NCBI GenBank assembly: GCA_963837755.1
Contig: CAWIOP010000001.1
Span: forward strand, 310,001-374,000
Reading direction: 5' to 3'
Length of the DNA: 64,000 bases
DNA from: JADGHX01 sp963837755
GTDB taxonomy: Bacteria > Pseudomonadota > Gammaproteobacteria > Steroidobacterales > Steroidobacteraceae
Below, piece by piece: positions 1 through 11,714 of the stretch. Position 1 is the stretch's first letter. Every line of letters starts with the position of its first letter. Position numbers and translations under genes: made by a program. The notes under the pieces are model-generated. The model was not told the origin of the DNA, made no database searches, and saw nothing but the letters and a program-made list of their open reading frames with translations.

Positions 1-1259
1 CGATGAGGCTCGCCGGCCCGGCGAAATTCACCCAGCGATTGTTCTCAGTCTTGCCGGCAAGCTCGCGCGCATCTTTGCGCGCATTACGCTCGACGAGCAC
101 GCGCTGAACGCTGCCCACCATGGCGTCGCTGATGACGCGCGCGTTCGCATCCAGCAGCGCCTGCAGGGTGGCGTGGCGCTGCTGCTTGACTTCATTCGGC
201 GTGTCATCAGGCAACGCGGCGGCCGGTGTGCCCGGGCGACGGCTGTAGATGAAGTTGAAGGACTGATCGAAGCCGACGTCGCGCGTGAGCTTCAGCGTGG
301 CTTCGAAGTCCCGCTCCGTCTCGCCGGGGAAGCCGACGATGAAATCCGTGGAGATGGCGATGCCGGGCCGCGCCGCGCGCAGCTTGCGGATCTTCTCCTT
401 GAACTCGAGCGACGTGTAGCCGCGCTTCATGAGCGCGAGCACGCGGTCCGACCCGCTCTGCACCGGCAGGTGCAGGTGGCTCGCGAGCTTCGGCACGTTC
501 GCATAGGCCTCGATGAGGCTGTCAGACAGCTCCAGCGGGTGCGATGTGGTGAAGCGAATGCGCTCGACGCCCGGCACCGCCGCCACGTGATGAATGAGCG
601 TGGCGAGATCGACGATCGAGCCATCGTGCACCGGGCCCGCATAGGCATTCACGTTCTGGCCGAGCAGCGTGATCTCGCGCACGCCCTGGCCTGCGAGCTG
701 GCGGACCTCGGTCATGGTGGATTCGAACGGGCGGCTCACTTCATCGCCGCGCGTGTAGGGCACGATGCAGAAGCTGCAGTATTTGCTGCAGCCTTCCATG
801 ACGGAGACGTATGCAGTGGCGCCTTCGGCGCGCGGCGCCGGCAACGCGTCGAACTTCTCGATCTCCGGGAAACTGATGTCGACGACGGAGCGGCCGGTCT
901 GGCGCAGCTCGCGGATCATGTCGGGCAGGCGATGTATGCGTCTGCGGCCCGAACACGAGATCGACGAACGGCGCGCGCTCGGTGATGGCCTCGCCTTCCT
1001 GGCTCGCCACGCAACCGCCCACGCCGATGAGCACGTGCGGGCGCTCGCTCTTGAGCAGCCGCCACTCCCCGAGCAGCGAGAACACTTTCTCCTGCGCCTT
1101 CTCGCGCACGGAGCACGTATTCACCAGCAGGACATCGGCCAGCTTCGGATCGTCCGTGGCCGTCAGGCCGTTGGCTGCGTGGAGCGCGTCCGCCATTCGG
1201 GCGGAGTCGTACTCGTTCATCTGGCAGCCAAAGGTCTTGATGAAGTAACGGCCGGACAT
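1..1259 (-). CDS. miaB: tRNA-2-methylthio-N6-dimethylallyladenosine synthase MiaB, 3' end outside window, one frameshift
   Basis: Radical-SAM methylthiotransferase that converts i6A37 to ms2i6A37 in tRNAs reading UNN codons. The start reads MSGRYFIKTFGCQMNEYDS, and the N-terminal cluster cysteines (FGCQMN, NTCSVREKAQ, GVGGCVASQEG) match the UPF0004 domain. The radical-SAM motif CSKYCSFC lies in a second frame near position 770. The two frames join at about 940-945, where a one-base insertion follows FGPQT; beyond it the sequence reads on as expected (HRLPDMIRELRQTG) to the window edge, so about 420 residues are visible and the C-terminal end is missing. The indel may be a sequencing error because both sides are well conserved. 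Identity is very secure; gene integrity is not. Confidence 0.93.
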
Positions 1260-1698
1260 AGGGTGGATGCGTTGGGGCCGGAAATTCTACGGCCTCACAG
1301 GGGATGACGCACGGTGCGTATCAGCGGCGGCTGATGGGCGCACCGTTCAGGCGCAAAACTGTGTTTTGTCAGAAGGTTATGCAAGGAGCCAGGTGCGGTC
1401 GCCAGCGCCAGGCGCCCCCACGGCGCCAGCGCACTGCGCAGCTTGAGCGCTAGAACGGTTATGCGTAGTAATTCAATATTTCCGTGAATTGCGGGAAACT
1501 TCTGCAAATAAATCGCTAATTGCGCCAATTGTGTTTACATCTCAATGGGAGCTTCTGCCGCTTCGCGGCAGACTACGCAGGTTACGCCACAGGTCCCCTG
1601 CCATCCATTGGCAGCAGCTGGCCCCCTATGGCCCAAGCCAGGGGCTCGGGCACGTCTGCGCAAGTCGCTGCAGGCTGGCGCCCAGGTCCGGAACGTGT
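1260..1698. other. Intergenic stretch without a supported gene
   Basis: About 440 bases between the miaB start and the end of the first permease. It has an AT-richer patch (roughly 1455-1545) unlike the GC-rich surroundings and a small perfect hairpin (CTGCCGC-TTC-GCGGCAG, near 1555-1571) without a T run. The open frames here show no recognisable protein signature. It may hold the miaB promoter, but no convincing -35/-10 pair was found. Confidence 0.5.
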
Positions 1699-2880
1699 TC
1701 ACGCCATTCGCAACGCATTCGCCACGGGTATGCGCGCCGCGCGGACGGCGGCCAGCGAACCACCGAGGGCGGCAACCACTACCGCGGTTGCCATCCCGGT
1801 GACGATCAAACCGGCATCCACCTGCAGCCCGAACGTGAGCTGCGAGGGGCTGATGCCGGTCATGGCGCTCACGTTCGATCCATCCAGCAGAACCCAGGTA
1901 ACGAGCGCGCCGATCAGCGCGCCGGCAAGGGCCAGCAGCAACGCTTCGATGAGCACGGAAGCCGCGACTGCGCCCGGCCCAAAGCCGAGGGCACGCAACG
2001 TGGCGATCTCGGAAGACCGGGTGCTGACCGCCGTGTACATGGTGTTGAGCGCGGCGAACACCGCACCCAACGCCATCAGGCCACCGATTCCGCCGGCAAC
2101 GAGCATCAGCAGCGACGACACCGCGCGCGAAGCGTTTGCGAAATACTCATCCTCGCGAAGGGCCCTGACCGTGAGGGTGGGATTAGCCTGAAGGGCGGCC
2201 GTGAGCCGTTCCAGGCCGTCCGCGCCATCGAGCGCCACCGTGACGCTGTTGAATACGTTGCGACGGTTGGCGTCGAGCAGCATGTCGACGTCGCCCATCA
2301 ACTCCGATTCGTGCGCATCGCCGCCGGACTCGAAGACACCCGTCACCGTCCAGGCACCGTTCGGCATCGGGACGGTCGCGCCGGGCACGATGTTTCCGAG
2401 CCGAAGCTGGAGCGCGCGGCCAACCATCAGCTCGCGCGCGCCGCGCGCGAACGCCCGGCCCTCGATGATCTTTACTTCAGGACGCAGCGCGCGCGCCTGC
2501 GGACCCACGCCTCGCACGGCTGCGGAAGCGTTCAACCCCGTTTGCGGGTGTCTGAGCCCAATGAAGGTAAGCATCTCCGCGGACGCAATGGCTTCTCCAC
2601 CGGGAGAGGACCGGATCCCGGGTGCATTCAGAATCGTCACCACGCTCTCGCGGGGCAAGCCGCCGTCCGCTTCCGTGTCGCCGGATAGCACGATGGCGCG
2701 CGCCGGGCTGCCGGTTCGCGCAGCGGCTTTCGTGAACCCGGTGGCCAACGCTAGGGCCCCCAGAAGCACGGCCACCACCGTCCCCACGCCGACGACGATG
2801 ACCATGGATGTGCCGAGCCGCGCCGGCACACTGCTCAAGCCGACCGCAGTGACCGCGCGCACCTGCGTAATAAAAGTCAT
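1699..2880 (-). CDS. FtsX-like ABC transporter permease (second of a pair)
   Basis: Predicted inner-membrane permease of 393 residues starting MTFITQVRAVTAVGLSSVP. It has one N-terminal membrane segment (about 20-45), a large periplasmic MacB-type region, and three C-terminal segments with the FtsX-domain pattern TRSSEIATLRALGFGPGAV around residue 300. The ATG overlaps the TGA of the upstream permease (ATGA), so the two are translationally coupled and probably form a heterodimer. Family members move lipids, lipoproteins or peptides out of the membrane using a LolD/MacB-like ATPase, but no ATPase gene lies next to it in this window. Substrate is unknown. Confidence 0.85.
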   Translation of the reverse strand: MTFITQVRAVTAVGLSSVPARLGTSMVIVVGVGTVVAVLLGALALATGFTKAAARTGSPARAIVLSGDTEADGGLPRESVVTILNAPGIRSSPGGEAIASAEMLTFIGLRHPQTGLNASAAVRGVGPQARALRPEVKIIEGRAFARGARELMVGRALQLRLGNIVPGATVPMPNGAWTVTGVFESGGDAHESELMGDVDMLLDANRRNVFNSVTVALDGADGLERLTAALQANPTLTVRALREDEYFANASRAVSSLLMLVAGGIGGLMALGAVFAALNTMYTAVSTRSSEIATLRALGFGPGAVAASVLIEALLLALAGALIGALVTWVLLDGSNVSAMTGISPSQLTFGLQVDAGLIVTGMATAVVVAALGGSLAAVRAARIPVANALRMA

Positions 2881-4035
2881 GTGCGCATCCTCAGCGCATC
2901 GACGATATTGAGGCGCATGGCACTCCAGGCCGGCTGTGCCGTACTCAGGACCATCAGAACAACTGCCGCAACCACGCCCAGAACCAGCACCATGCTCGAA
3001 AGCTCCGGGGTGCCCAGAAAGCCACTCAGGTTCGGCAGGTAGCTTGCGACCAACGGAAACGTTGCGGCCGTCGCAGCAAGGCCGGCCACTGCGCCCAGCA
3101 GGCACAGAAGCAGCGCCTCGCCCGCGACGATAGCCAGCACTCTCGTATCGGAGAACCCCAACGTCTTCAGCATGCCGAACTGCGCGGTTCTCTCACGCAC
3201 GGACTGCCGCACCACGTTGCCTGTGAGAAACAACGTGGCGAAGAAAACGGCGGCGATGACCGCCACGGTCAGGCGCCGGACATCCCCGATGGTGGCCATA
3301 TCGGATTGCGCATACTCGTTCTCGGCCTGCGTGCGGGTGGGCGCGTCGGAGTTGGCGAACACTTTGTCGATGGCCTCCGCCGTTTCGAGCGAGCGACGCG
3401 GATCGGCAATGCGAACGACGAAGCGCGTGGCCCGGTCTTTCAGACCGGCCCTCGACGCATTCACATAGTCGTATTGAGCGAGCGCGAACGGCACCGACCC
3501 CGGGTGGGACGGGTTGGTCGTGAACCCCACGATGTCGAACGTCCACGGCGAGCCATCCTCGCGCGGAACGCGCGATCCAACGGCGATCTTGTCCCCGATC
3601 TTCCAGCCGCGTTCCTTGGCGAAGGACTCCAGCACGAGGAGTCCCGTGCGCGTTCGAATCAGTGCCTCGAGTTGCCTGGGGTCGACCTTGTACTCGTTTC
3701 GTACCGCATAGAAGCTGATCGGGTCCGTCGAGATCAGCGCGAAGCCGTTGCGGAAGATCCTGATGGAACGCGGGAAGGATGGCCGTCCACGTCACCCCGG
3801 TCACGCCGGGCACGCTGCGGATCCGCTCCAGGTAGCTCTGCGGCATCGGGCTTTCGAAGCGCGCGGCGACGAGCAGCCGGTCGGCCTGCGTTCGGCTCGT
3901 GGCCGTGGCGAACGCGGAGTTCAGCCCCTGCAACAGGCCGAACAGCAGGAACCCCACGGCCAGCGAAATGAGCGTGAATACCGTGCGAGTCGGCTTGCAC
4001 CATAAGCCGGCCCAGACCAAGAAGAGCATTTTCAT
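2877..4035 (-). CDS. FtsX-like ABC transporter permease (first of a pair), one frameshift
   Basis: Partner permease beginning MKMLFLVWAGLWCKPTRT, with an N-terminal membrane segment, a periplasmic domain, and a C-terminal FtsX domain (RERTAQFGMLKTLGFSDT) with three further membrane segments; it ends in NIVDALRMRT, the usual FtsX tail. The reading frame changes near 3770, just after TWTAILPAF, and continues as IRIFRNGFALIS. One extra base explains the change, and the protein would then be about 385 residues. The gene leads a two-gene unit whose second member overlaps it by four bases. A separate stand-alone ATPase elsewhere would be needed for function. Confidence 0.82.
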
Positions 4036-4168
4036 TGTTCGATCCCTGGCGAGGCGATGCGCCGCTCACCTGCTGCTCGACGCACGTGCGTGGCGACAGC
4101 CATGAAATGGCTGCCATTGGCGCCGCTGCGGCAATACTACGTAGGGGCCGAATGTCGCTCAATACGCA

Positions 4169-4214
4169 CTTTGAGGTTACCGCCTGGAGCCTGAATGGGC
4201 TCCTCGCCTCAAAG
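4169..4214 (-). terminator. Possible factor-independent hairpin downstream of ssb
   Basis: An outer stem CTTTGAGG (4169-4176) with CCTCAAAG (4207-4214) encloses an inner stem GGAGCC (4186-4191) with GGCTCC (4198-4203). It begins about 30 bases after the ssb stop on the minus strand. There is no T run, so it may be an RNA-stability structure rather than a true terminator. Confidence 0.35.
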
Positions 4215-4240
4215 CGTCTTACCCCGGCGCCTCGTCGACG

Positions 4241-4786
4241 TCAGAACGGGATGTCGTCATCAAAATCTTCGCTACGGCTGCCAGTGCCGCCCGCGGGGCT
4301 CGCCGGCTCGCCATACTCCTCCGGAGGAGCCTGCTTGCCAGCCCCGCCGCCACGAGAACCGTAACCTTCGCCGCCACCCCCGCCGCCGCGCGAGCCGTAG
4401 CCTTCGCCACCGCCCCCGCCGCCTGCTGCAGCCCCACCGCCGCCGCCACCACGGCCACCGAGCATCTGCATCTCGTTACCGATGATCTCGGTCGAATAGC
4501 GCTCGTTGCCTTGTTTATCCTGCCATTTACGCGTGCGAAGGCTGCCTTCGATGTACACCTGCGAGCCCTTCTTCAGGTACTCCCCGGCGATCTCGGCCAA
4601 CTTGCCGAACAGCGCCACGCGATGCCACTCCGTGCGCTCCTGGTTCTCGCCCGACGTGCGGTCTTTCCAGTTCTCGGTAGTCGCAATGCGCAGGTTCGCC
4701 ACCGTCGAGCCCGACGGCATGGCGCGAGTCTCAGGGTCTGCCCCCAGATGCCCGATCAGAATGACTTTGTTGATTCCGCGCGCCAT
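4241..4786 (-). CDS. ssb: Single-stranded DNA-binding protein
   Basis: SSB of 181 residues that coats single-stranded DNA in replication, recombination and repair. The OB fold occupies residues 1-110 (MARGINKVILIGHLGADPE, TTENWKDR, TEWHRVALFGKLAEIAGEYL, GSQVYIEGSLRTRKW). The linker (about 112-160) is very rich in glycine and contains a tandem GEGYGSRGGGGG unit. The protein ends in the acidic tip DFDDDIPF that recruits partner proteins. The ATG at 4786 was chosen over upstream in-frame codons because it gives the canonical N-terminus. It is divergent from uvrA, a classical neighbour in gammaproteobacteria; no clear LexA box is seen in the shared 225-base spacer. Confidence 0.97.
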   Translation of the reverse strand: MARGINKVILIGHLGADPETRAMPSGSTVANLRIATTENWKDRTSGENQERTEWHRVALFGKLAEIAGEYLKKGSQVYIEGSLRTRKWQDKQGNERYSTEIIGNEMQMLGGRGGGGGGAAAGGGGGGEGYGSRGGGGGGEGYGSRGGGAGKQAPPEEYGEPASPAGGTGSRSEDFDDDIPF

Positions 4787-5011
4787 GGCCAACCGCCCCT
4801 TCATCGAATTGGAATGGCGGCATTGTAGCGGGCCCCTGAGCGCGATTTGGGGCCTTTGAGTGGTGCATTCGTACAGAAATGACCGCAGAGCCAAAAGCGA
4901 AGCCTGCGACAACGCCAATCCGAAACGGCCCCCGGTCTGAACATTGGAAGTCCCGCCCCCGCCCCCAGTTACACTGGCCAGCTACTCGCAGGACTCCCGG
5001 ACAGCCAACCC

Positions 5012-7935
<2,924 letters not shown>

Positions 7936-8071
7936 CCGGCGGCAGAGGCGCTTCGCAACGGCCGCAGTCGTGAATCATCGGGTCGCTCACATAAGCAGAT
8001 GATTTTTAATGACATTACTTGGCTATGAGGCTCGAGTCCCAGGTGCATTGCCACAGCTGCAATGCGATTGC

Positions 8072-8091
8072 AAATGCGAACCGTTCTCATC
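8072..8091. promoter_or_regulatory. Fur-like box upstream of feoA
   Basis: ATGCGAA (8074-8080) and TTCTCAT (8084-8090) form a near-perfect inverted repeat around a 3-base centre and resemble the gammaproteobacterial Fur site (ATGAGAAnnnTTCTCAT type). A second ATGCGA lies just upstream (8062-8067), giving an extended array. It ends about 15 bases before the feoA ATG, a position where bound Fe-Fur would block transcription or initiation. This is inferred from pattern and gene context only. Confidence 0.6.
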
Positions 8092-8105
8092 CATACTGAA
8101 GCCCC

Positions 8106-8422
8106 ATGGATGCTGTTGCCACCCCTGCCGGGTCTTGCCCTGAGATCCGGGCTTCTGTGAGCCTAGCGGCTCTGCCGCCGGGCACGAGCGGCCGCGTGGT
8201 CGTGGCGTGGGCAGGCGCGGGCGGAACGGCACTCTCGGCGCTCGAGCGCCGCCTGCTCGAGTTCGGCTTCGTCAGCGGCGAGCACGTCGAGATCCTCGCG
8301 CGAGGCGCATGCCCGGGCGGCGATCCGTTCGTGGTGCGCGTGGGCAGACGACGTTCGCGCTGCGGCGTCGCGAGGCGCAGAGCGTCTGGGTGGAACTGCT
8401 CCCGCTCCGCACGCGCCCATGA
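8106..8422 (+). CDS. feoA: Ferrous iron transport protein A, one frameshift
   Basis: Small SH3-like cytoplasmic protein that works with FeoB in ferrous iron uptake. The N-terminal part (SLAALPPGTSGRVV, ALERRLLEFGFVSGEHVEIL, GGDPFVVRVG) shows the FeoA fold pattern of a leading beta strand, the LGF-type turn and a following strand. The frame then changes near 8345 through loss of one base and continues as QTTFALRRREAQSVWVEL to a TGA at 8420-8422. The stop overlaps the feoB ATG (ATGA), indicating coupling. The Fur-like box just upstream supports iron control. N-terminal start is not certain because no strong ribosome-binding site is visible. Confidence 0.82.
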
Positions 8423-10353
8423 ACGCCGCCGCGGCCGCGGCCCGCGCCGCGCGCGCTGAGCCTCTCGCTGATCGGCGTGCCCAACTGCGGCAAGACCGCG
8501 CTCTTCAATCGCCTCACCGGCAGCCGCCAGAAAGTCGCCAACTACCCGGGCGTCACCGTCGAGCGCAAGGAAGGCCGGCTTCGTCGGCCCGCGCACCGGC
8601 CGCATCTATCCGCGTGCTCGACCTGCCCGGCGCCTACAGCCTCGAGCCCGCCAGCCTCGATGAGGCGATCGCGCGCGACGTGGTGCTCGGCCGCCACGCG
8701 AGCGAGCCGCCGCCGGACTGCTGGTGTGCGTGGTCGATGCCACCAACCTGCGGCTCAACCTGCGCCTGGTGCTGGAGCTGAAGCGCCTGGGCCGGCCGCA
8801 TGATCGTCGCGCTCAACATGAGCGACGTCGCGCGCGCAGCGCGGCTACCAGCTCGACCGCGCGCGCGCTCGAGCAAGAGCTGGGCGTGCCGGTGGTCGAG
8901 ACCGTCGCGGTGCAGCCAGGCGGCGAACGCGCGCTGCTGGAGGCGATCGACGCCTACGTCTTCGCGCACGCCGCGCTCACGCAGGCGCGCATGCGACCGA
9001 GCCGCCTGCGTCGAGCGCTGCCGACATCGAGGCCACGCAGCGCGAGGTGCGCCGCATCCTGCGATGCCATCGGCTATCGCGTGCCGGCGCGCGCTCGCCG
9101 CTGCTCGCGCGGCTCGACCGCGTGGTGCTGCAACCCGGTCGCCGGCCCGCTGCTGCTCGCGGTGGTGCTGTTCCTCATGTTCCAGGCGGTGTTCAGCTGG
9201 GCCAAGGCGCCGCATGGACCTGATCAAGGCGGGCGTGCAGGCGCCGTCAGCGGCTGGCTCGGCGGGCGCGCTGCCGCCGGGCCCGCTGCACAGCCTGCTG
9301 GTCGACGGCGTCATCGCCGGCGCCGGCAGCGTGCTGGTGTTCCTGCCGCAGATCCTGATCCTGTTCTGTCTTCATCCTGGTGCTCGAGGACTCCGGCTAC
9401 CTGCCGCGCGCCGCGTTCCTGCTCGACCGGCTGATGGGCAGCGTCGGGCTCTCCGGGCGCGCGTTCATCCCGCTGCTGTCGAGCTTCGCCTGCGCCATCC
9501 CCGGCATCATGGCCACGCGCACCATCCCCACCGCGCGCGACCGCCTCGCGACCATCATGTCGCGCCGCTCATGACCTGCTCGGCGCGGCTGCCGGTGTAT
9601 GCGCTGCTGATCGGCGCCTTCATCCCCGCAGCGCAGCGTCGGCTGGTCTTCAACCTGCAGGGGCCTGGTGCTGTTCGCGCTGTACGTCGCCGGCGTCGTC
9701 AGCGCGCTGGCGGTCGCCTTCGTGCTGAAGCGCACCGGTGGCGCGCGGCGAGTACCGCGCCGCTGCTGCTGGAGCTGCCCGAGTACCGCCTGCCGCACCT
9801 GCGCAACCTGCTGCTCGGCCTGTGGGAGCGCGCCAGGATCTTCCTGACGCGCGTCGGCACCATCATCCTCACGCTGATGGTGGTGCTGTGGTTCCTGGCG
9901 AGCTTCCCCGCGCCGCCCGCCGGGCGCCACCGGGCCGGCGATCCAGTACAGCATCGCCGGCATGCTCGGCCGCGGCCTGCAGTACCTGTTCGCGCCGATC
10001 GGCTTCAACTGGCAGATCTCGATCGCGCTGGTGCCGGGACTGGCGGCGCGCGAGGTGGCGGTGGGCGCGCTCGGCACCGTGTACGCGATGTCCGGAGCGG
10101 CACGCAGGACGTCGCCGGCGCGCTGCTCGCCGATGATCGCGCACAGCTGGAGCGCTCGCGACCGGGCTGTCGCTGCTCGCCTGGTACGTGTTCGCGCCGC
10201 AGTGCCTGTCGACGCTCGCCGTGGTGAAGCGCGAGACCAATTCCTGGCGCTACCCGCTCTGATCATGGCGGCGTATCTGTTCGCGCTCGCCTACCTCGGC
10301 GCGTTCGTCACCTACCGCGTGGCGCTGGCGCTCGGCGCCGGGGCATCGCGTGA
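8419..10353 (+). CDS. feoB: Ferrous iron transport protein B, heavily frameshifted sequence
   Basis: GTP-gated inner-membrane ferrous iron permease. The G domain shows G1 (LIGVPNCGKTALFNRLTG, about 8470), the switch region YPGVTVERKEG, G3 (DLPGAYSLEP) and VALNMSD for G4 (about 8805). The membrane part carries the gate signatures EDSGYLPRAAFLLDRLMG (about 9385), SSFACAIPGIMATRTI (about 9480) and PLMTCSARLPVYALLIG (about 9570), then the second half ending YLFALAYLGAFVTYRVALALG. Frames change many times (near 8455, 8580, 8608, 8715, 8800, 8845, 8870 and further on), mostly by +1. A stop at 10351-10353 fits the expected C-terminus of about 620 residues. The conservation on both sides of each break argues for sequence error. 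Confidence 0.9.
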
Positions 10354-10592
10354 GCGCTGCTGCGTGCAGGCGCTGATGTGCGTGGCGCATCGCTGGCGCG
10401 TGAGCGCGCGCCTACAGCATCTGGCGACTCGCGCGCGCACGGCTGCGGCGCTGCGCATGCTTGAAGGCCGCGCACGCGCTGCCCGGGACTGCAGGCACGC
10501 CGGCCTGGCATCAGGCGCATGCGAAGAGCGCGCGCACGGCGGCGAAGCTGCGCCGGCCGGCTGCGGCTCCTGAAGCCCCTGCGCGCAACTAG
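10350..10592 (+). CDS. Small FeoB-linked protein, possibly DUF6587-like, frameshifted
   Basis: A GTG overlaps the feoB stop (GTGA) and opens a short basic protein. Joining two frames gives a start like VSAA-VQAL followed by YSIWRLARARLRRCACLK and a stop at 10590-10592, about 80 residues with an N-terminal membrane-like stretch and an Ala/Lys/Arg-rich tail. Small proteins of this shape follow feoB in Xanthomonadales and are grouped as DUF6587; the assignment here rests on position, size and the initial VQALI-like segment, not on a firm match. At least one indel is needed near 10370. Its stop overlaps that of the convergent acetyltransferase by two bases. Confidence 0.4.
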
Positions 10593-11113
10593 GCGAGCGC
10601 GGCTGTCCCGGCAAACTGAAACACCTGGCGCACTTCGCCGTTCACGACGCGCTCCTGGTAACTGCCCTGGGTGTAGCGCGGCGACCACGCGCCGCCAGAA
10701 ACTCACCGCCGCGGCGTTGCGCAGGTACTCGGTGATCTCCCAGCGCCCGGCGAAGCGCGATTCAGGATGAGCTGCACCGCGGTGCGCCCGATCCCCAGCC
10801 GCCGCTGCGGGCGCGGGCGACGAAGAACTCCGCCATGCGGTAATCGACCGGCGGCCTGCCCGCCTGCGGCGCGCCGCGCGCAGCACCATCGCGAAGCCCA
10901 CGGGCTTCGCGCCTTGCACGATGACCAGCAGGTACGTGTGGAGTCGCCGAACCAGCGCGCGATCTGGTCCGGCTCCCGATGACCGACTTCGCCCAGGCGC
11001 GGAAAGATGCCCGGTGTTGAGCGGCGCAGATCGTCCAGATAGTCGCGGTAGACGCTCTCGATCCACAGCCGGTCGCGTCGGTGCGCGCGGGCGTCGCGCA
11101 CACTGACGGTCAC
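10589..11113 (-). CDS. GNAT-family N-acetyltransferase, frameshifted
   Basis: Putative acetyl-CoA-dependent acetyltransferase of about 175 residues. The start region reads VTVSVRDARAHRRDRLWIESVYRDYLDDLR, from a GTG at 11113. Across several frames the GNAT core can be followed: LLVIVQGAKPVGFAMV (beta4), PVDYRMAEFFVARA, RRLGIGRTAVQLIL (the acetyl-CoA loop, R/Q-x-x-G-x-G/A), then GRWEITEYLRNAAAVSFWRRVV and the end GEVRQVFQFAGTAALA. At least three indels interrupt it between 10650 and 10960. Substrate cannot be predicted. It is convergent with the feo unit and lies downstream of a terminator that separates it from the lipoprotein gene. Confidence 0.72.
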
Positions 11114-11164
11114 AGTCGAGCCCACCGGTGAATCGGAAGCTTTCGAAACGATTGCGAGCTCCTC

Positions 11165-11214
11165 GCAAAAACAGAAACGGCCCGGACAGGGCTCTCGCAC
11201 CTGTCCGGGCCGTT
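11165..11214 (-). terminator. Intrinsic terminator downstream of the lipoprotein gene
   Basis: A perfect 15-bp stem (11176-11190 with 11200-11214; core CGGCCCGGACAGG) and 9-base loop is followed on the minus strand by TTTCTGTTTTT. It lies about 50 bases after the lipoprotein stop and ends transcription before the acetyltransferase gene. Confidence 0.9.
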
Positions 11215-11262
11215 AGAGCCTAGAAGGCTCGAGCAGTATCGGCTAGCGCTGAGCGCGCCCGA

Positions 11263-11504
11263 TTACTGCTTCGGCGCTTCAGCCGGGGCGGCGAGCCGCA
11301 TCGGCCGGAGGCAGCCTGCGGTCGGAGCAGCCGGCGGTGCCAGCGGCGTCGGCCGCAGCGCAGCCTCGGCAGCCGGAGCAGCCGTCGGCGGCGGGAGCTT
11401 CGGCAGCCGGAGGAGCGGCAGTCGGTGCTGGCCGCTTCCTGCTTCGCGCAGGCCGTCAGCATCAGCGCAGCAACGATGGCGCTAAGAGCAAGTTTGGTGT
11501 TCAT
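11263..11504 (-). CDS. Small Ala/Pro-rich lipoprotein, frameshifted
   Basis: The N-terminus MNTKLALSAIVAALMLTACA is a lipoprotein signal peptide with lipobox LTAC, so the mature protein should be lipid-anchored, probably in the periplasm. What follows is low-complexity (KQEAAS then alternating Ala/Pro/Gly stretches). The frame is probably shifted inside this part: another frame ends AAPAEAPKQ followed by TAA at 11263-11265, which looks more natural than the arginine-rich reading that runs to 11220. Mature length would be about 60 residues. Function is unknown; entericidin-like and other tiny lipoproteins look alike. A strong terminator follows. Confidence 0.65.
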
Positions 11505-11714
11505 CGATCGGTACCCCGAGAAGCAGAGTTGAGAAAACTAGGGAGACCCGTTTGCGATGGTTTTCCGAATCGCACAACGCGGAGTGAGATTCTATAGACA
11601 ATTGGAGATTTGAAACTGCCCGCTTAGCTTATGTCGGCTCAAAACGACAGCACGCGCGACTACAATCGCGCCCTGTTGCCACCATCTGGCCATGAGCTTG
11701 CCGAGGTACGACGG

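Noticed and set aside
4036..4240. Small gene between the permease and ssb (frames beginning MSDIRPLRSIAAAAP or MFDPWRGDAPLTCC)
   Set aside because: Low complexity, no ribosome-binding site and no recognisable domain; the region more likely holds the permease promoter and the ssb hairpin.
4787..5011. Shared SOS (LexA) box between ssb and uvrA
   Set aside because: Neither the E. coli CTGT-N8-ACAG pattern nor a clear alternative LexA palindrome is present; only an isolated TACAG half-site is seen.
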